From contig NZ_NRRD01000005.1 in NCBI RefSeq assembly GCF_020023995.1, positions 1-64,000 on the forward strand: a DNA stretch of 64,000 nucleotides, in the 5' to 3' direction. The first letter of the stretch is position 1. Each line of letters starts with the position of its first letter. The stretch comes from Rhodobacter sp. TJ_12. Its GTDB lineage: Bacteria; Pseudomonadota; Alphaproteobacteria; Rhodobacterales; Rhodobacteraceae. Under the pieces are notes generated by a model that did no database searches, was not told the origin of the DNA, and saw only the letters and a program-made list of their open reading frames with translations. The translations under genes were made by a program, and so were the position numbers. This document shows positions 17,622 through 27,059 of the stretch, piece by piece.

Positions 17622-18656
17622 ATGAAAACCGCGAAATTCGGCGTTTCGGCGCTTGCCATTCTGGCGGCTTCTACCTCGGGCGCGCTGGCGCGCGACCAGA
17701 TCCAGTCGGCCGGTTCCTCGACCGTTCTGCCCTATGCCACCATCGTTGCCGAAGCCTTCGGCGAAAACTTTGACTTCCCGACCCCGGTTGTCGAAGGCGG
17801 CGGCTCCGGTGCTGGCCGTAAAAAACTTTGCGAAGGCGTGGGCGAAAACACCATCGACATCGCCAACTCGTCGAGCCGTATCAAGCAATCGGATATCGAC
17901 ACCTGCGCCGCCAACGGCGTGGCCGAAATCATGGAAGTCCGCATCGGCTATGACGGGATCGTCTTTGCCTCGGACATCAACGGCCCGGACTTCGCCTTCA
18001 CGCCGTCCGATTGGTATAATGCGCTGGCCGCCGAAGTGGTGGTGGACGGTGAACTCGTCGCCAACCCGAACAAAACCTGGCATGATGTAAACCCGGACCT
18101 GCCCGAGCAAGACATCCTCGCCTTCATCCCGGGCACCAAACACGGCACCCGCGAAGTGTTCGACGTGAAAGTGCTGGAAGCGGGCTGTGAAGCCACCGGC
18201 GCGCTGGAAGCGCTGGTTGCCGCCAAAGGCGAAGACGACGGCGAAGATGCCTGCCTCGCGCTGCGCACCGACGGCACCTCGGTCGACATCGACGGCGATT
18301 ACACCGAAACCCTGTCGCGTCTCGACGCCAACCCGAATGCGATCGGCGTCTTCGGTCTGTCGTTCTACCAAAACAACACCGACAAGCTGCGCGTTGCGAC
18401 CATGTCGGGTGTGGTTCCCTCGACCGAATCGATCGCCACCGGCGAATATCCGGTGTCGCGTCCGCTGTTCTTCTACGTGAAGAAAGCGCATCTTGGCGTG
18501 ATCCCGGGCCTGCAAGAATACATCGACTTCTTCGTGTCGGACGAAATGGCTGGCCCGGATGGCCCGCTGGCCGCCTATGGCCTCGTGTCGGACCCGGAAC
18601 TGGCCGCGACCCAGGAAATGGTTGCCGCCGGCACCCCGATGGGCCCGCTGAACTAA
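17622..18656 (+). CDS. pstS: Phosphate ABC transporter, periplasmic binding protein PstS
   Basis: The 344-residue protein has a signal peptide (about 1–23, cleavage after GALA). The mature protein begins with the phosphate-binding loop AGSSTVLPYATIVAEAF and has GGGSGAGRKKLCEG and NSSSRIKQSD, the residues that hold phosphate in PstS. CAGGAGTG precedes the ATG. A hairpin terminator lies between it and pstC, which should keep PstS more abundant than the membrane parts. Confidence 0.95.
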   Translation: MKTAKFGVSALAILAASTSGALARDQIQSAGSSTVLPYATIVAEAFGENFDFPTPVVEGGGSGAGRKKLCEGVGENTIDIANSSSRIKQSDIDTCAANGVAEIMEVRIGYDGIVFASDINGPDFAFTPSDWYNALAAEVVVDGELVANPNKTWHDVNPDLPEQDILAFIPGTKHGTREVFDVKVLEAGCEATGALEALVAAKGEDDGEDACLALRTDGTSVDIDGDYTETLSRLDANPNAIGVFGLSFYQNNTDKLRVATMSGVVPSTESIATGEYPVSRPLFFYVKKAHLGVIPGLQEYIDFFVSDEMAGPDGPLAAYGLVSDPELAATQEMVAAGTPMGPLN

Positions 18657-18669
18657 GCTCAATCCTGCT

Positions 18670-18700
18670 AGGTGGCGCTCTCGGGCGCCACCTTTCTCTT
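18670..18700 (+). terminator. Terminator-like hairpin between pstS and pstC
   Basis: AGGTGGCGC (18670–18678) pairs perfectly with GCGCCACCT (18685–18693) around a 6-nt loop and is followed by TTTCTCTT. It looks like a partial terminator within the operon, 21 bp after the pstS stop. Confidence 0.8.
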
Positions 18701-18714
18701 GACCGGATCTTCCC

Positions 18715-20160
18715 ATGACCCTCGGCCTTCTTGCGGCGCTTGTGCTTGTCCTCGCCATCGGCGGCTTTTTCCTCGGGCGCCAGCGCGCGCTGAGCACGGC
18801 CAAGGGCGATCTGCGCAAGCTGCATTCTCTGCCCGGATATTACGGCCAAACGGTGGCGCTTTTCACCGCTGTGCCCGCTTTTGCCTTTATGGTGTTTTGG
18901 CTTTTTGCCCAACCTGCATTGATCGAAACCCGCGTGGCCAAGCTGCTGCCCGGTGAAGAACATCTCGACCTTGTTATGAGTGACGTGCGCAAGATCGCCG
19001 AAGGGCTGGATCTGCTTGTCGCGCGCGGGATGCTCAGCAATGCCACCGTCTCTGACATGCGTGCCGATCTCAGCGATGTGCGCTCGCGCATGGGCGATGT
19101 GGGCATCGCGCTTGGCTCAAACGTCAAACCCGCCGTGTTTCAGGCGGCCAAGCGCTATCGTGCATTGAACAACATGGGCCACACCGGCATGACGGTGGCG
19201 GTTCTGGCTGCGGCGCTTTTGGGCTTTGGCTTTGCCTTTATGCGCATCCGCCCCGAATTCCGCGCCCGCAACGTCTCGGAATCCTTTGTCAAAGTGCTGT
19301 TGATCGCGGCGTCCTTGGTGGCGATTGCAACCACGGTCGGGATCGTGCTGTCGCTGGTCTTCGAGACCATCAACTTCTTCAAGATTTATCCGGCGGCAGA
19401 TTTCTTCTTGTCACTGACCTGGAACCCGAAATTTGGCGGCGGGTCCGAACTGGGCATCTGGCCGCTGATCTGGGGCACGCTTTATGTCTCGCTGATCGCG
19501 CTGGCTGTCGCCGTGCCGATCGGGTTGTTCGCGGCAATCTATCTGGCTGAATATGCCTCCAAAAAGCTGCGCGCCATCGCCAAGCCGCTGCTGGAAATTC
19601 TCGCCGGTATCCCGACCATCGTCTATGGTCTGTTCGCACTGATCACCGTCGGCCCGATGCTGCGCGATTATTTCGCCGAGCCGATGGGCCTTGGCACCTC
19701 TTCTTCTTCGGTGATGACGGCGGGTCTGGTGATGGGGATCATGATCATCCCCTTCGTCTCTTCGCTGTCGGATGACATCATCAACGCGGTGCCGCAATCG
19801 CTGCGTGATGGCTCTTATGGGCTGGGTGCCACGCAATCGGAAACCGTCAAACAGGTGATCTTGCCCGCCGCACTGCCCGGCATCGTGGGCGCGATCTTGC
19901 TGGCCGCGTCGCGCGCCATTGGCGAAACGATGATCGTGGTGCTGGGCGCGGGCGCGGCGGCGAAACTGTCGCTGAACCCGTTCGAGGCGATGACCACCGT
20001 GACGGTGAAAATCGTGTCGCAGCTGACCGGCGATACCGAATTCGCCTCACCCGAAACGCTGGTCGCCTTTGCCCTTGGCCTGACGCTCTTTGGTTTCACG
20101 CTGATCCTGAACATCGTCGCACTGGTGATCGTGCGCAAATATCGCGAGCAATACGAATGA
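18715..20160 (+). CDS. pstC: Phosphate ABC transporter permease PstC (long form)
   Basis: The 481-residue inner-membrane permease has transmembrane segments at about 2–20, 38–62, 155–175 and 190–215 and a binding-protein-dependent permease domain from about 240. The EAA-loop region is SYGLGATQSETVKQVILPAA followed by LPGIVGA. It is much longer than the enterobacterial protein (about 320), because of the N-terminal extension with a periplasmic segment, as in other alphaproteobacteria. The stop overlaps the pstA ATG. Confidence 0.94.
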   Translation: MTLGLLAALVLVLAIGGFFLGRQRALSTAKGDLRKLHSLPGYYGQTVALFTAVPAFAFMVFWLFAQPALIETRVAKLLPGEEHLDLVMSDVRKIAEGLDLLVARGMLSNATVSDMRADLSDVRSRMGDVGIALGSNVKPAVFQAAKRYRALNNMGHTGMTVAVLAAALLGFGFAFMRIRPEFRARNVSESFVKVLLIAASLVAIATTVGIVLSLVFETINFFKIYPAADFFLSLTWNPKFGGGSELGIWPLIWGTLYVSLIALAVAVPIGLFAAIYLAEYASKKLRAIAKPLLEILAGIPTIVYGLFALITVGPMLRDYFAEPMGLGTSSSSVMTAGLVMGIMIIPFVSSLSDDIINAVPQSLRDGSYGLGATQSETVKQVILPAALPGIVGAILLAASRAIGETMIVVLGAGAAAKLSLNPFEAMTTVTVKIVSQLTGDTEFASPETLVAFALGLTLFGFTLILNIVALVIVRKYREQYE

Positions 20161-21491
20161 CGCTGGCCGACATGTCTCACCGCCCCTCGCTTTACACGCT
20201 CGATGCCCGCACCAAGGCGCGCAACGCGGCGGAAAAACGCTTTCGCCTGTATGGGATCACCGCCGTCAGCCTTGGCGTGCTGGCGCTGGTGGTGCTGTTG
20301 ACCTCGGTTCTGGGATCGGGCCTTGGCGCGTTTCGGCAAACCATGTTCACCCTGCCGGTGACGCTGGATGCCGCCGTGCTGGACAAAAAGGGCAATCGCA
20401 ACCCCGAAGAAATGGCGAAGGCTACCACCATCACCTATGGCAAGGTGCTGACACAGGCGCTGGCCGCCGTGGTGACCGAACGCGGCCTTGCCCCCGAGGG
20501 GATGAAAACCAAAGAAATCGGCGCGCTGATTTCCAAAGAAGCCCCCGCCAGCCTGCGCAACATGGTTTTGGCGAACCCCGACCTTCTGGGCACCACAATC
20601 GACTTTGAAGTGCTGGCCAACGGCCGCATCGACGGCTTCTTCAAGGGTCGGGTGACAATGGAAAGCGCCGAGCTGGACAGCAATGTAAGCCCCGCGCAGT
20701 TGCAATTGGCCCAAGCGATGAAAGAGGCGGGCATGCTGCGCCTTGCCTTCAACCCCGCCTTCATCACCAACCCCGATGCCTCTGAACTGCGGCCCGAATC
20801 GGCGGGTCTGGGCGTCGCGATCCTTGGCTCTGCCTATATGATGGTGATCGTTCTCGCGCTTGCGCTGCCGATTGGTGTGGCCGCCTCGATCTATCTTGAG
20901 GAATTCGCGCCGCAAAACCGTTTCACCGACCTGATCGAGGTGAACATCGCCAACCTTGCCGCAGTGCCCTCGATCGTCTTCGGTATTCTGGGTCTGGCGG
21001 TTTTCATCAACTATGCCGAACTGCCGCAATCGTCGCCCTTGGTGGGCGGTCTGGTGCTGACGCTGATGACGCTTCCGACGATCATCATTGCCACCCGCGC
21101 CGCGCTGAAGGCCGTGCCGCCCTCGATCAAGGATGCGGCACTGGGGGTTGGCGCCTCGAAGATGCAAACGATCTTTCACCATGTGCTGCCGCTTGCGCTG
21201 CCCGGCATCCTGACCGGCACGATCATCGGCCTGGCCCAAGCTTTGGGCGAAACCGCGCCGCTTTTGCTGATCGGCATGGTCGCCTTTGTCAAAGACTACC
21301 CTGCTGCGCCTCCTGAAGGCTTCCTTGATCCCGCCGCCGCGCTGCCGGTGCAGGTCTATAACTTCACGCAACGCTCCGACCCCGCTTTCATCGAGCGCGC
21401 GTCGGGGGCTATCATCGTGCTGCTGGTCTTCTTGCTGACGATGAACATCCTCGCGGTGCTTCTGCGTCGCCGCTTCGAACGGCGCTGGTAA
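20157..21491 (+). CDS. pstA: Phosphate ABC transporter permease PstA (long form)
   Basis: The 444-residue permease partner of PstC has one transmembrane segment near 40–60, a large periplasmic loop (about 65–210), then a permease domain with the EAA-like loop [20 protein letters not shown]. The extended N-terminal region is normal for alphaproteobacteria (enterobacterial PstA is about 296 residues). The first codon overlaps the pstC stop. Confidence 0.94.
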   Translation: MTLADMSHRPSLYTLDARTKARNAAEKRFRLYGITAVSLGVLALVVLLTSVLGSGLGAFRQTMFTLPVTLDAAVLDKKGNRNPEEMAKATTITYGKVLTQALAAVVTERGLAPEGMKTKEIGALISKEAPASLRNMVLANPDLLGTTIDFEVLANGRIDGFFKGRVTMESAELDSNVSPAQLQLAQAMKEAGMLRLAFNPAFITNPDASELRPESAGLGVAILGSAYMMVIVLALALPIGVAASIYLEEFAPQNRFTDLIEVNIANLAAVPSIVFGILGLAVFINYAELPQSSPLVGGLVLTLMTLPTIIIATRAALKAVPPSIKDAALGVGASKMQTIFHHVLPLALPGILTGTIIGLAQALGETAPLLLIGMVAFVKDYPAAPPEGFLDPAAALPVQVYNFTQRSDPAFIERASGAIIVLLVFLLTMNILAVLLRRRFERRW

Positions 21492-21501
21492 GGATATGAC
21501 G

Positions 21502-22299
21502 ATGAACGACATGAGATTGACGGAGAGAACCGTGGACGCCACCGATATCAAGATCGCCGCGCGCAAAGTGCAGGTGTTCTACGGCACGACCCACGCCATC
21601 AAGGATGTCGATGTCGACATTCTGGATAAGACGGTCACCGCCTTCATCGGCCCGTCGGGCTGTGGGAAATCGACCTTCTTGCGCTGCATCAACCGGATGA
21701 ACGACACGATCGACATCTGCCGGGTCGAGGGCGACATCCTTCTGGATGGCGAAGACATCTACGACAAGAAGGTCGACCCGGTGCAGTTGCGCGCCCGTGT
21801 CGGCATGGTGTTCCAAAAACCGAACCCGTTCCCGAAATCGATTTATGACAACGTGGCTTACGGCCCGAAAATCCACGGCCAAGTGAAAAACAAGGCCGAA
21901 CTGGATGAGATCGTCGAAGCGTCTTTGCGCAAGGCGGCGCTTTGGAACGAGGTCAAGGACCGGCTTGATGCGCCGGGCACCGGCCTTTCGGGCGGCCAGC
22001 AACAGCGCCTGTGCATTGCGCGCGCGGTGGCGACCAGCCCCGAAGTGCTGCTGATGGACGAGCCTTGCTCGGCGCTTGACCCGATTGCGACCGCACAGGT
22101 CGAAGAACTGATCGATGAGCTGCGCGAGAACTTCTCGGTCGTCATCGTCACCCACTCGATGCAGCAGGCCGCGCGGGTTTCGCAGCGCACGGCCTTCTTT
22201 CACCTCGGCAATCTCGTCGAATTCGGCGAAACCGGGCAAATCTTCACCAATCCGCGCGATCCCCGCACGGAAAGCTACATCACCGGCCGCATCGGTTGA
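21502..22299 (+). CDS. pstB: Phosphate ABC transporter ATPase PstB
   Basis: The ATP-binding subunit has Walker [10 protein letters not shown], the signature [14 protein letters not shown] and Walker [13 protein letters not shown]. Of two close starts, the ATG at 21502 is preferred because AAGGA (21490–21494) then has a 7-nt spacing; the ATG at 21496 would leave one base. From 21502 the product is 265 residues, the usual size. It follows pstA directly. Confidence 0.95.
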   Translation: MNDMRLTERTVDATDIKIAARKVQVFYGTTHAIKDVDVDILDKTVTAFIGPSGCGKSTFLRCINRMNDTIDICRVEGDILLDGEDIYDKKVDPVQLRARVGMVFQKPNPFPKSIYDNVAYGPKIHGQVKNKAELDEIVEASLRKAALWNEVKDRLDAPGTGLSGGQQQRLCIARAVATSPEVLLMDEPCSALDPIATAQVEELIDELRENFSVVIVTHSMQQAARVSQRTAFFHLGNLVEFGETGQIFTNPRDPRTESYITGRIG

Positions 22300-22311
22300 G
22301 GAAAGTCTGAC

Positions 22312-23022
22312 ATGAGCCAGCATATCGTTTCATCCTTCGACCGTGACCTGGAGGCCGCGCAGGCCATGGTCGTCAAGATGGGGGGCCTTGTCGAAAGCCA
22401 GGTGCTCGACGCCGCGCAGGCGCTTGAAAACCGCGACGAGGAACTGGCCGAGCAAGTCCGCCAGCGCGACAAGCAGGTTGATCAGCTTGAAGAGATGATC
22501 AACACCGAGGCCGCGCGGTTGATCGCGCTGCGCGCGCCGCATGCCTCTGATCTGCGCGTCGCGCTAAGCGTGATCAAGATCGCCGGCAGTCTGGAGCGGG
22601 TGGGCGATTATGCCAAGAACATGGGCAAGCGCACCAAGGTGATTGCCGATATGCCCTCGATCAACGGATCGTCGGGTGCGATCAAGCGCATGGCCGTGGC
22701 CGTCGAAGGCATGCTGAAAGATTCGATCGACAGCTTCATCCAGCGCGACGCCAATCTGGCCGCCGATGTGCGCGCCCGCGATGTGCAGATCGACCAGATG
22801 TATAACGCGCTGTTTCGCGAATTCCTGACCTATATGATGGAAGACCCGCGCAACATCACGCCCTGCATGCATCTGCATTTCATCGCCAAGAACATCGAAC
22901 GGATGGGCGATCTGTGCACGTCGATCGCCGAGCAGGTGACCTATCTGGTCACCGGTGAAATGCCTGATGACTCGCGGCCCAAGGCCGATAGTGTGACCGA
23001 TTTCATCCCCGGGGAGAGTTGA
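22312..23022 (+). CDS. phoU: Phosphate signalling protein PhoU
   Basis: The 236-residue all-helical protein has two PhoU repeats; ERVGDYAKNMGKRT and ERMGDLCTSIAEQV are the repeated metal-binding E(R)xGD motifs. It links the Pst transporter state to PhoR and damps the Pho response. It lies 12 bp after pstB and 3 bp before phoB. Confidence 0.95.
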   Translation: MSQHIVSSFDRDLEAAQAMVVKMGGLVESQVLDAAQALENRDEELAEQVRQRDKQVDQLEEMINTEAARLIALRAPHASDLRVALSVIKIAGSLERVGDYAKNMGKRTKVIADMPSINGSSGAIKRMAVAVEGMLKDSIDSFIQRDANLAADVRARDVQIDQMYNALFREFLTYMMEDPRNITPCMHLHFIAKNIERMGDLCTSIAEQVTYLVTGEMPDDSRPKADSVTDFIPGES

Positions 23023-23025
23023 TTT

Positions 23026-23718
23026 ATGAGTCCGGCGCAACAGCCCTGTGTTTTGGTGGTAGAAGACGAATCGGCCCAGCGCGAGGTTTTGCAATATAAC
23101 CTCGAGGCCGAAGGGTTCCGGGTGGCCATGGCCGTGAACGGGGACGAGGCGCTTTTGCTTGTCCGCGAAGAAAAGCCCGATCTGATCGTTCTCGACTGGA
23201 TGCTGCCCAATGTCTCGGGCATTGAAATTTGCCGCCGCGTGAAGGCGAACCCCGATACCCGCGCGATCCCGATCATCATGCTGTCGGCCCGCTCCGAAGA
23301 GGCGGACCGCGTGCGCGGGCTTGAAACCGGGGCGGATGATTACGTCGTTAAACCTTATTCGGTCGTTGAACTGATGGCGCGGTTGCGCACGCAATTGCGC
23401 CGCACGCGCCCCGCCACAATGGGCGAACGGCTGACCTATGACGACATTATCCTTGATGCCGCCGAACATCGCGTGTTCCGCGATGGCGCGCCGCTGAAAC
23501 TGGGCCCGACGGAATTTCGCCTCTTGTCGACGCTGATGGAAAAACCCGGCCGGGTCTGGACCCGCGATCAACTTCTGGATCGGGTTTGGGGGCGCGATAT
23601 TTACGTCGATACCCGCACCATCGATGTGCATGTGGGTCGGTTGCGCAAGGCGCTGATGGTCAACGGCGGGTCTGACCCGGTGCGCACCGTGCGCGGCACC
23701 GGCTATTCGCTGGGCTGA
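23026..23718 (+). CDS. phoB: Phosphate regulon response regulator PhoB
   Basis: The 230-residue response regulator has a receiver domain with Asp57 as the likely phosphorylation site (LIVLDWMLPNVSG) and the conserved Lys in VVKPYS, then an OmpR-type winged helix (EFRLLSTLMEKPGRVWTRDQ; TIDVHVGRLRKAL). It should bind the Pho boxes at 17.5 kb, making the operon self-regulated. The sensor gene phoR is not present beside it. No terminator is evident in the 30 bp before the convergent kinase gene. Confidence 0.95.
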   Translation: MSPAQQPCVLVVEDESAQREVLQYNLEAEGFRVAMAVNGDEALLLVREEKPDLIVLDWMLPNVSGIEICRRVKANPDTRAIPIIMLSARSEEADRVRGLETGADDYVVKPYSVVELMARLRTQLRRTRPATMGERLTYDDIILDAAEHRVFRDGAPLKLGPTEFRLLSTLMEKPGRVWTRDQLLDRVWGRDIYVDTRTIDVHVGRLRKALMVNGGSDPVRTVRGTGYSLG

Positions 23719-23748
23719 TATATTAGGCAGCCTGTTGGCGGCGCGCGC

Positions 23749-24630
23749 CTAGGCCCGCGCCGTCAGAAATGCATCCACCTCTGAACGCTGCGGGATCGCT
23801 GCTGCCGTGCCGGCCCGCGTGACCTTCACCGCCGAGGCGGCCGCCGCGAGCCGCATCGCCTGCGCGGGTTTCAACCCATCGGCCAGCCCGGCGACCAGAT
23901 AGCCCGTAAAAGTATCGCCCGCCGCCGTGGTATCGACCGCCTCCACCTTAAACGCAGGCTGTTCATACTCTGTGCCCGCCACAAGATCGTGCCAGACCGC
24001 ACCCTTGGCACCATGGGTCACGCAAATCGCGCGCACCGGCAGCGCCTGCAACTCCACATTCAGCGCCGCGCACAATTGCGCCGCTTCGACCGCATTGAGC
24101 AAAAGCAGATCAAGCTTATCAAGCACCGCGCCCACGGCTTCGGCCTCAAACGGCGCAGCGGAATAGGCCACGAACACGCCCTTGCGCCGGGCCAGTGCCA
24201 CCGCCTCGACCTGAAGCGCGGTTTCATTTTGCATCAAGAGGTAATCGCCCGGCTCAGCATCCGACAGCGCCGCCTCCAGCGCGGTCAGCGGGATCGCCCG
24301 GTTCGCCCCGCCAAAGATCACGATGGAATTTTCGCCATCGGCATCGACATTGATGATCGCATGGCCCGAGGCGGTCTCTCCTTCGGCAACATGGGTGCAA
24401 TCGACACCGTCGGCGCGCAATTCCTCGCGCATCCAGCGGCCATCGGCGCCAATCGCCCCGATATGGCGCACATCGGCCCCGGCCCGCGCCGCGGCGACCG
24501 ACTGGTTCGCCCCCTTGCCGCCCAAGCCCCGGTCATAGGTGCTGGCGGCCAGCGTTTCACCGGGCAGCGGCAAATGCGGCAGCCGGTAGAAATGATCGGC
24601 ATTGATCGAGCCGAGGTTGAAGATCGTCAT
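23749..24630 (-). CDS. rbsK: Ribokinase (PfkB family)
   Basis: The 293-residue sugar kinase has the N-terminal GSINADHFYRLPHLPLPGE, the GGKGANQSVAAARAG motif and the C-terminal catalytic AAGDTFTGYLVAGL, all of the ribokinase family; length is normal. It phosphorylates ribose or a similar sugar or nucleoside. It has no ribose transporter neighbours here, so the exact substrate is an assumption. It lies 51 bp after maeB in the same direction. Confidence 0.82.
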   Translation of the reverse strand: MTIFNLGSINADHFYRLPHLPLPGETLAASTYDRGLGGKGANQSVAAARAGADVRHIGAIGADGRWMREELRADGVDCTHVAEGETASGHAIINVDADGENSIVIFGGANRAIPLTALEAALSDAEPGDYLLMQNETALQVEAVALARRKGVFVAYSAAPFEAEAVGAVLDKLDLLLLNAVEAAQLCAALNVELQALPVRAICVTHGAKGAVWHDLVAGTEYEQPAFKVEAVDTTAAGDTFTGYLVAGLADGLKPAQAMRLAAAASAVKVTRAGTAAAIPQRSEVDAFLTARA

Positions 24631-24681
24631 GGCACCCTCTTGCGGAACGTGGCCGAAGACTGCCCCGTTCCGCTAAGAGAT

Positions 24682-26949
24682 TCAACGCGTTTGGCCCAGA
24701 CGGCTGGCCGACAGCGCCGCCATATGCAGAATATCGTTCACCGTGGCCCGGTTCGAACAGATCTGCACCGAATGCGGGATGCCCGTCAGGATCGGGCCGA
24801 TCACCGTTGCCCCCGCCATTTCCTGCATCAGCTTGACAGAGATCGAGGCCGAGTGCCGCGCCGGCACCACCAGAATATTCGCCGGCCCGGTCAGGCGGCA
24901 GAACGGGTAGTGCTTCATCATCTCGGGGTTCAGCGCCACATCGACGGCCATCTCGCCGTCATATTCGAAATCGACCCCGCGCTCATCCAGCACCTGCGGC
25001 GCGACATGCATTTTCATCGCGCGTTCCGAGACCGGATAGCCAAAGGTCGAGAACGAGGCAAAGGCCACCCGCGGCTCGATCCCGAGCCCGCGCGCCACCC
25101 GTGCGCCCGCCACGGCGATATCGGCCAGATCGTTTTCATCGGGCCATTCATGCACCAAGGTATCGCCGATCAGCACCACCTTGCCCTTGTGCAACAGCGC
25201 GGTGATCCCCACGGCCCCATCAGAGGGTTTCGCATCGATCACCTTGTTGATCAGTTCCAGCACATGCGCCGATTTGCGCGTGGCCCCGGTGATCATCCCG
25301 TCGCCATGGCCATGCACCAGCATCAGCGCGGCAAACACATGCCGGTCGCGCGTGGCAAGCTTATGCGCGTCTTCGCGGTCCATCCCCTGCCGTTGCAGGC
25401 GGCGATACAGGTAATCCTTGTAAGTCTCGATATGCTTGCAATTGGCCGAGTTGACAATTTGCAGCTCGCGATAGGCATCGCCGATGCCCGCCGCTTCCAA
25501 TTGTTCCTTCACATGCTGTTCGCGGCCCACGACCAGCGCCGTGCCCATGCCGCCGCGTTGATAGGCCACCGCCGCGCGCAAAACACGCGGATCGTCGCCC
25601 TCGGCAAAGATCATCCGCGCCTGCGCCTGACGGGCGCGCGCATTAATGCCTTGCAAAATGGCGGCGGTCGGGTCCATCCGCGCCTTCAGGCTTTGCGCAT
25701 AGCCTTCCATATCGATGATCGGGCGGCGCGCGACCCCGGTATCCATCCCGGCTTTGGCCACCGCAGGCGGGATCACATGGATCAGGCGCGGGTCAAACGG
25801 CGTCGGGATGATGTAATCGCGGCCAAAGGTCAGCTTGCGGCCATAGGCCATCGCCACCTCATCGGGCACGTCTTCGCGCGCCAGATCGGCGAGCGCCCGG
25901 GCACAGGCGATCTTCATCTCGTCATTGATCGCACGGGCGTGAATATCCAGCGCACCACGGAACAGATATGGAAAGCCCAGCACGTTGTTCACTTGGTTCG
26001 GATAGTCGGACCGGCCCGTGGCCACGATGGCATCTGGGCGCACCGATTGCGCATCTTCGGGGGTGATTTCCGGGTCCGGGTTCGCCATGGCGAAGATCAC
26101 CGGATTGTCGGCCATGGTCGACACCATATCGGGCGTCAGCGCGCCTTTGGCCGACACGCCCAGAAACACATCGCAGCCCTTCATCGCATCTTCCAACGTG
26201 CGCGCATCGGTCTGCGCCGCATGGGCCGATTTCCACTGGTTCATCCCCTCGGTGCGGCCTTGGTAGATCACGCCCTTGGTATCGCACATGATGCAATTGT
26301 CATGCTTGGCGCCCATCGCTTTGATGAGTTCCAGACAGGCAATTCCGGCAGCCCCGGCGCCGTTCAGCACGATCTTGCAATCTTCGATCTTCTTGCCAGA
26401 CAGTTCGAGCGCGTTGATCAGACCCGCCGCGCAAATCACCGCCGTGCCGTGCTGATCGTCATGGAACACCGGAATGTCCATGATCTCTTTCAGACGCTGC
26501 TCGATGATGAAACATTCGGGCGCCTTGATATCTTCAAGGTTGATCCCGCCGAAGGTCGGCCCCATCAGGCTTACGGCCTTGATGATCTCATCGGGGTCTT
26601 CGGTGTCCAGTTCGATATCGATGGCGTTGACATCGGCAAAGCGCTTGAACAGCACCGCCTTGCCCTCCATCACCGGTTTCGACGCCAGCGCCCCTAGGTT
26701 GCCCAGGCCCAAGATCGCCGTGCCGTTCGAAATCACCGCCACCATATTGCCCTTGACCGTGTAGTCATAGGCGGTTTCGGGCCGATCCGCGATCGCTTCC
26801 ACCGGCACCGCAACGCCGGGCGAATAGGCAAGGCTCAAGTCCCGCTGCGTGGTCATCGGCTTCGAGGCGACAACCTCAAACTTCCCCGGGGTCGGGTCGA
26901 GGTGGTAGGCCAGCGCTTCTTCAGGCGTGACGCGGTTCTTGGTGGACAT
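24682..26949 (-). CDS. maeB: NADP-dependent malic enzyme, MaeB type
   Basis: The 755-residue enzyme joins a malic enzyme (about 1–420) to a phosphotransacetylase-like domain (about 430–755) that is thought to be regulatory. It shows YSPGVAVPVEAI, the HDDQHGTAVICAAGLINAL region and the nucleotide-binding IVLNGAGAAGIACLELI. It converts malate to pyruvate and CO2 with NADP+ reduction. It is divergent from mutS. Confidence 0.95.
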   Translation of the reverse strand: MSTKNRVTPEEALAYHLDPTPGKFEVVASKPMTTQRDLSLAYSPGVAVPVEAIADRPETAYDYTVKGNMVAVISNGTAILGLGNLGALASKPVMEGKAVLFKRFADVNAIDIELDTEDPDEIIKAVSLMGPTFGGINLEDIKAPECFIIEQRLKEIMDIPVFHDDQHGTAVICAAGLINALELSGKKIEDCKIVLNGAGAAGIACLELIKAMGAKHDNCIMCDTKGVIYQGRTEGMNQWKSAHAAQTDARTLEDAMKGCDVFLGVSAKGALTPDMVSTMADNPVIFAMANPDPEITPEDAQSVRPDAIVATGRSDYPNQVNNVLGFPYLFRGALDIHARAINDEMKIACARALADLAREDVPDEVAMAYGRKLTFGRDYIIPTPFDPRLIHVIPPAVAKAGMDTGVARRPIIDMEGYAQSLKARMDPTAAILQGINARARQAQARMIFAEGDDPRVLRAAVAYQRGGMGTALVVGREQHVKEQLEAAGIGDAYRELQIVNSANCKHIETYKDYLYRRLQRQGMDREDAHKLATRDRHVFAALMLVHGHGDGMITGATRKSAHVLELINKVIDAKPSDGAVGITALLHKGKVVLIGDTLVHEWPDENDLADIAVAGARVARGLGIEPRVAFASFSTFGYPVSERAMKMHVAPQVLDERGVDFEYDGEMAVDVALNPEMMKHYPFCRLTGPANILVVPARHSASISVKLMQEMAGATVIGPILTGIPHSVQICSNRATVNDILHMAALSASRLGQTR

Positions 26950-27010
26950 GGGCCAAACTCCTCCAATAGGCGGTTCCTCTTAACGCCCTTGTCCGACTGC
27001 CTCAATCGGT

Positions 27011-27037
27011 TTGCACGGGGGTGCGGCCTTTTATAAT
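27011..27037 (+). promoter_or_regulatory. Sigma-70-type promoter for mutS
   Basis: TTGCAC (27011–27016) and a perfect TATAAT (27032–27037) are 15 bp apart, a short spacer. The -10 lies 22 bp before the mutS start at 27060, leaving a leader of about 16 nt. Confidence 0.5.
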
Positions 27038-27059
27038 GTGCGCGGCGCAGGGGGAAATC

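Noticed and set aside
23989-26697. A 902-codon open frame antisense to the ribokinase and maeB genes
   Set aside because: It spans two well-supported enzymes on the other strand, is His/Arg-rich and shows no family motif. Such frames arise from GC-rich third positions.
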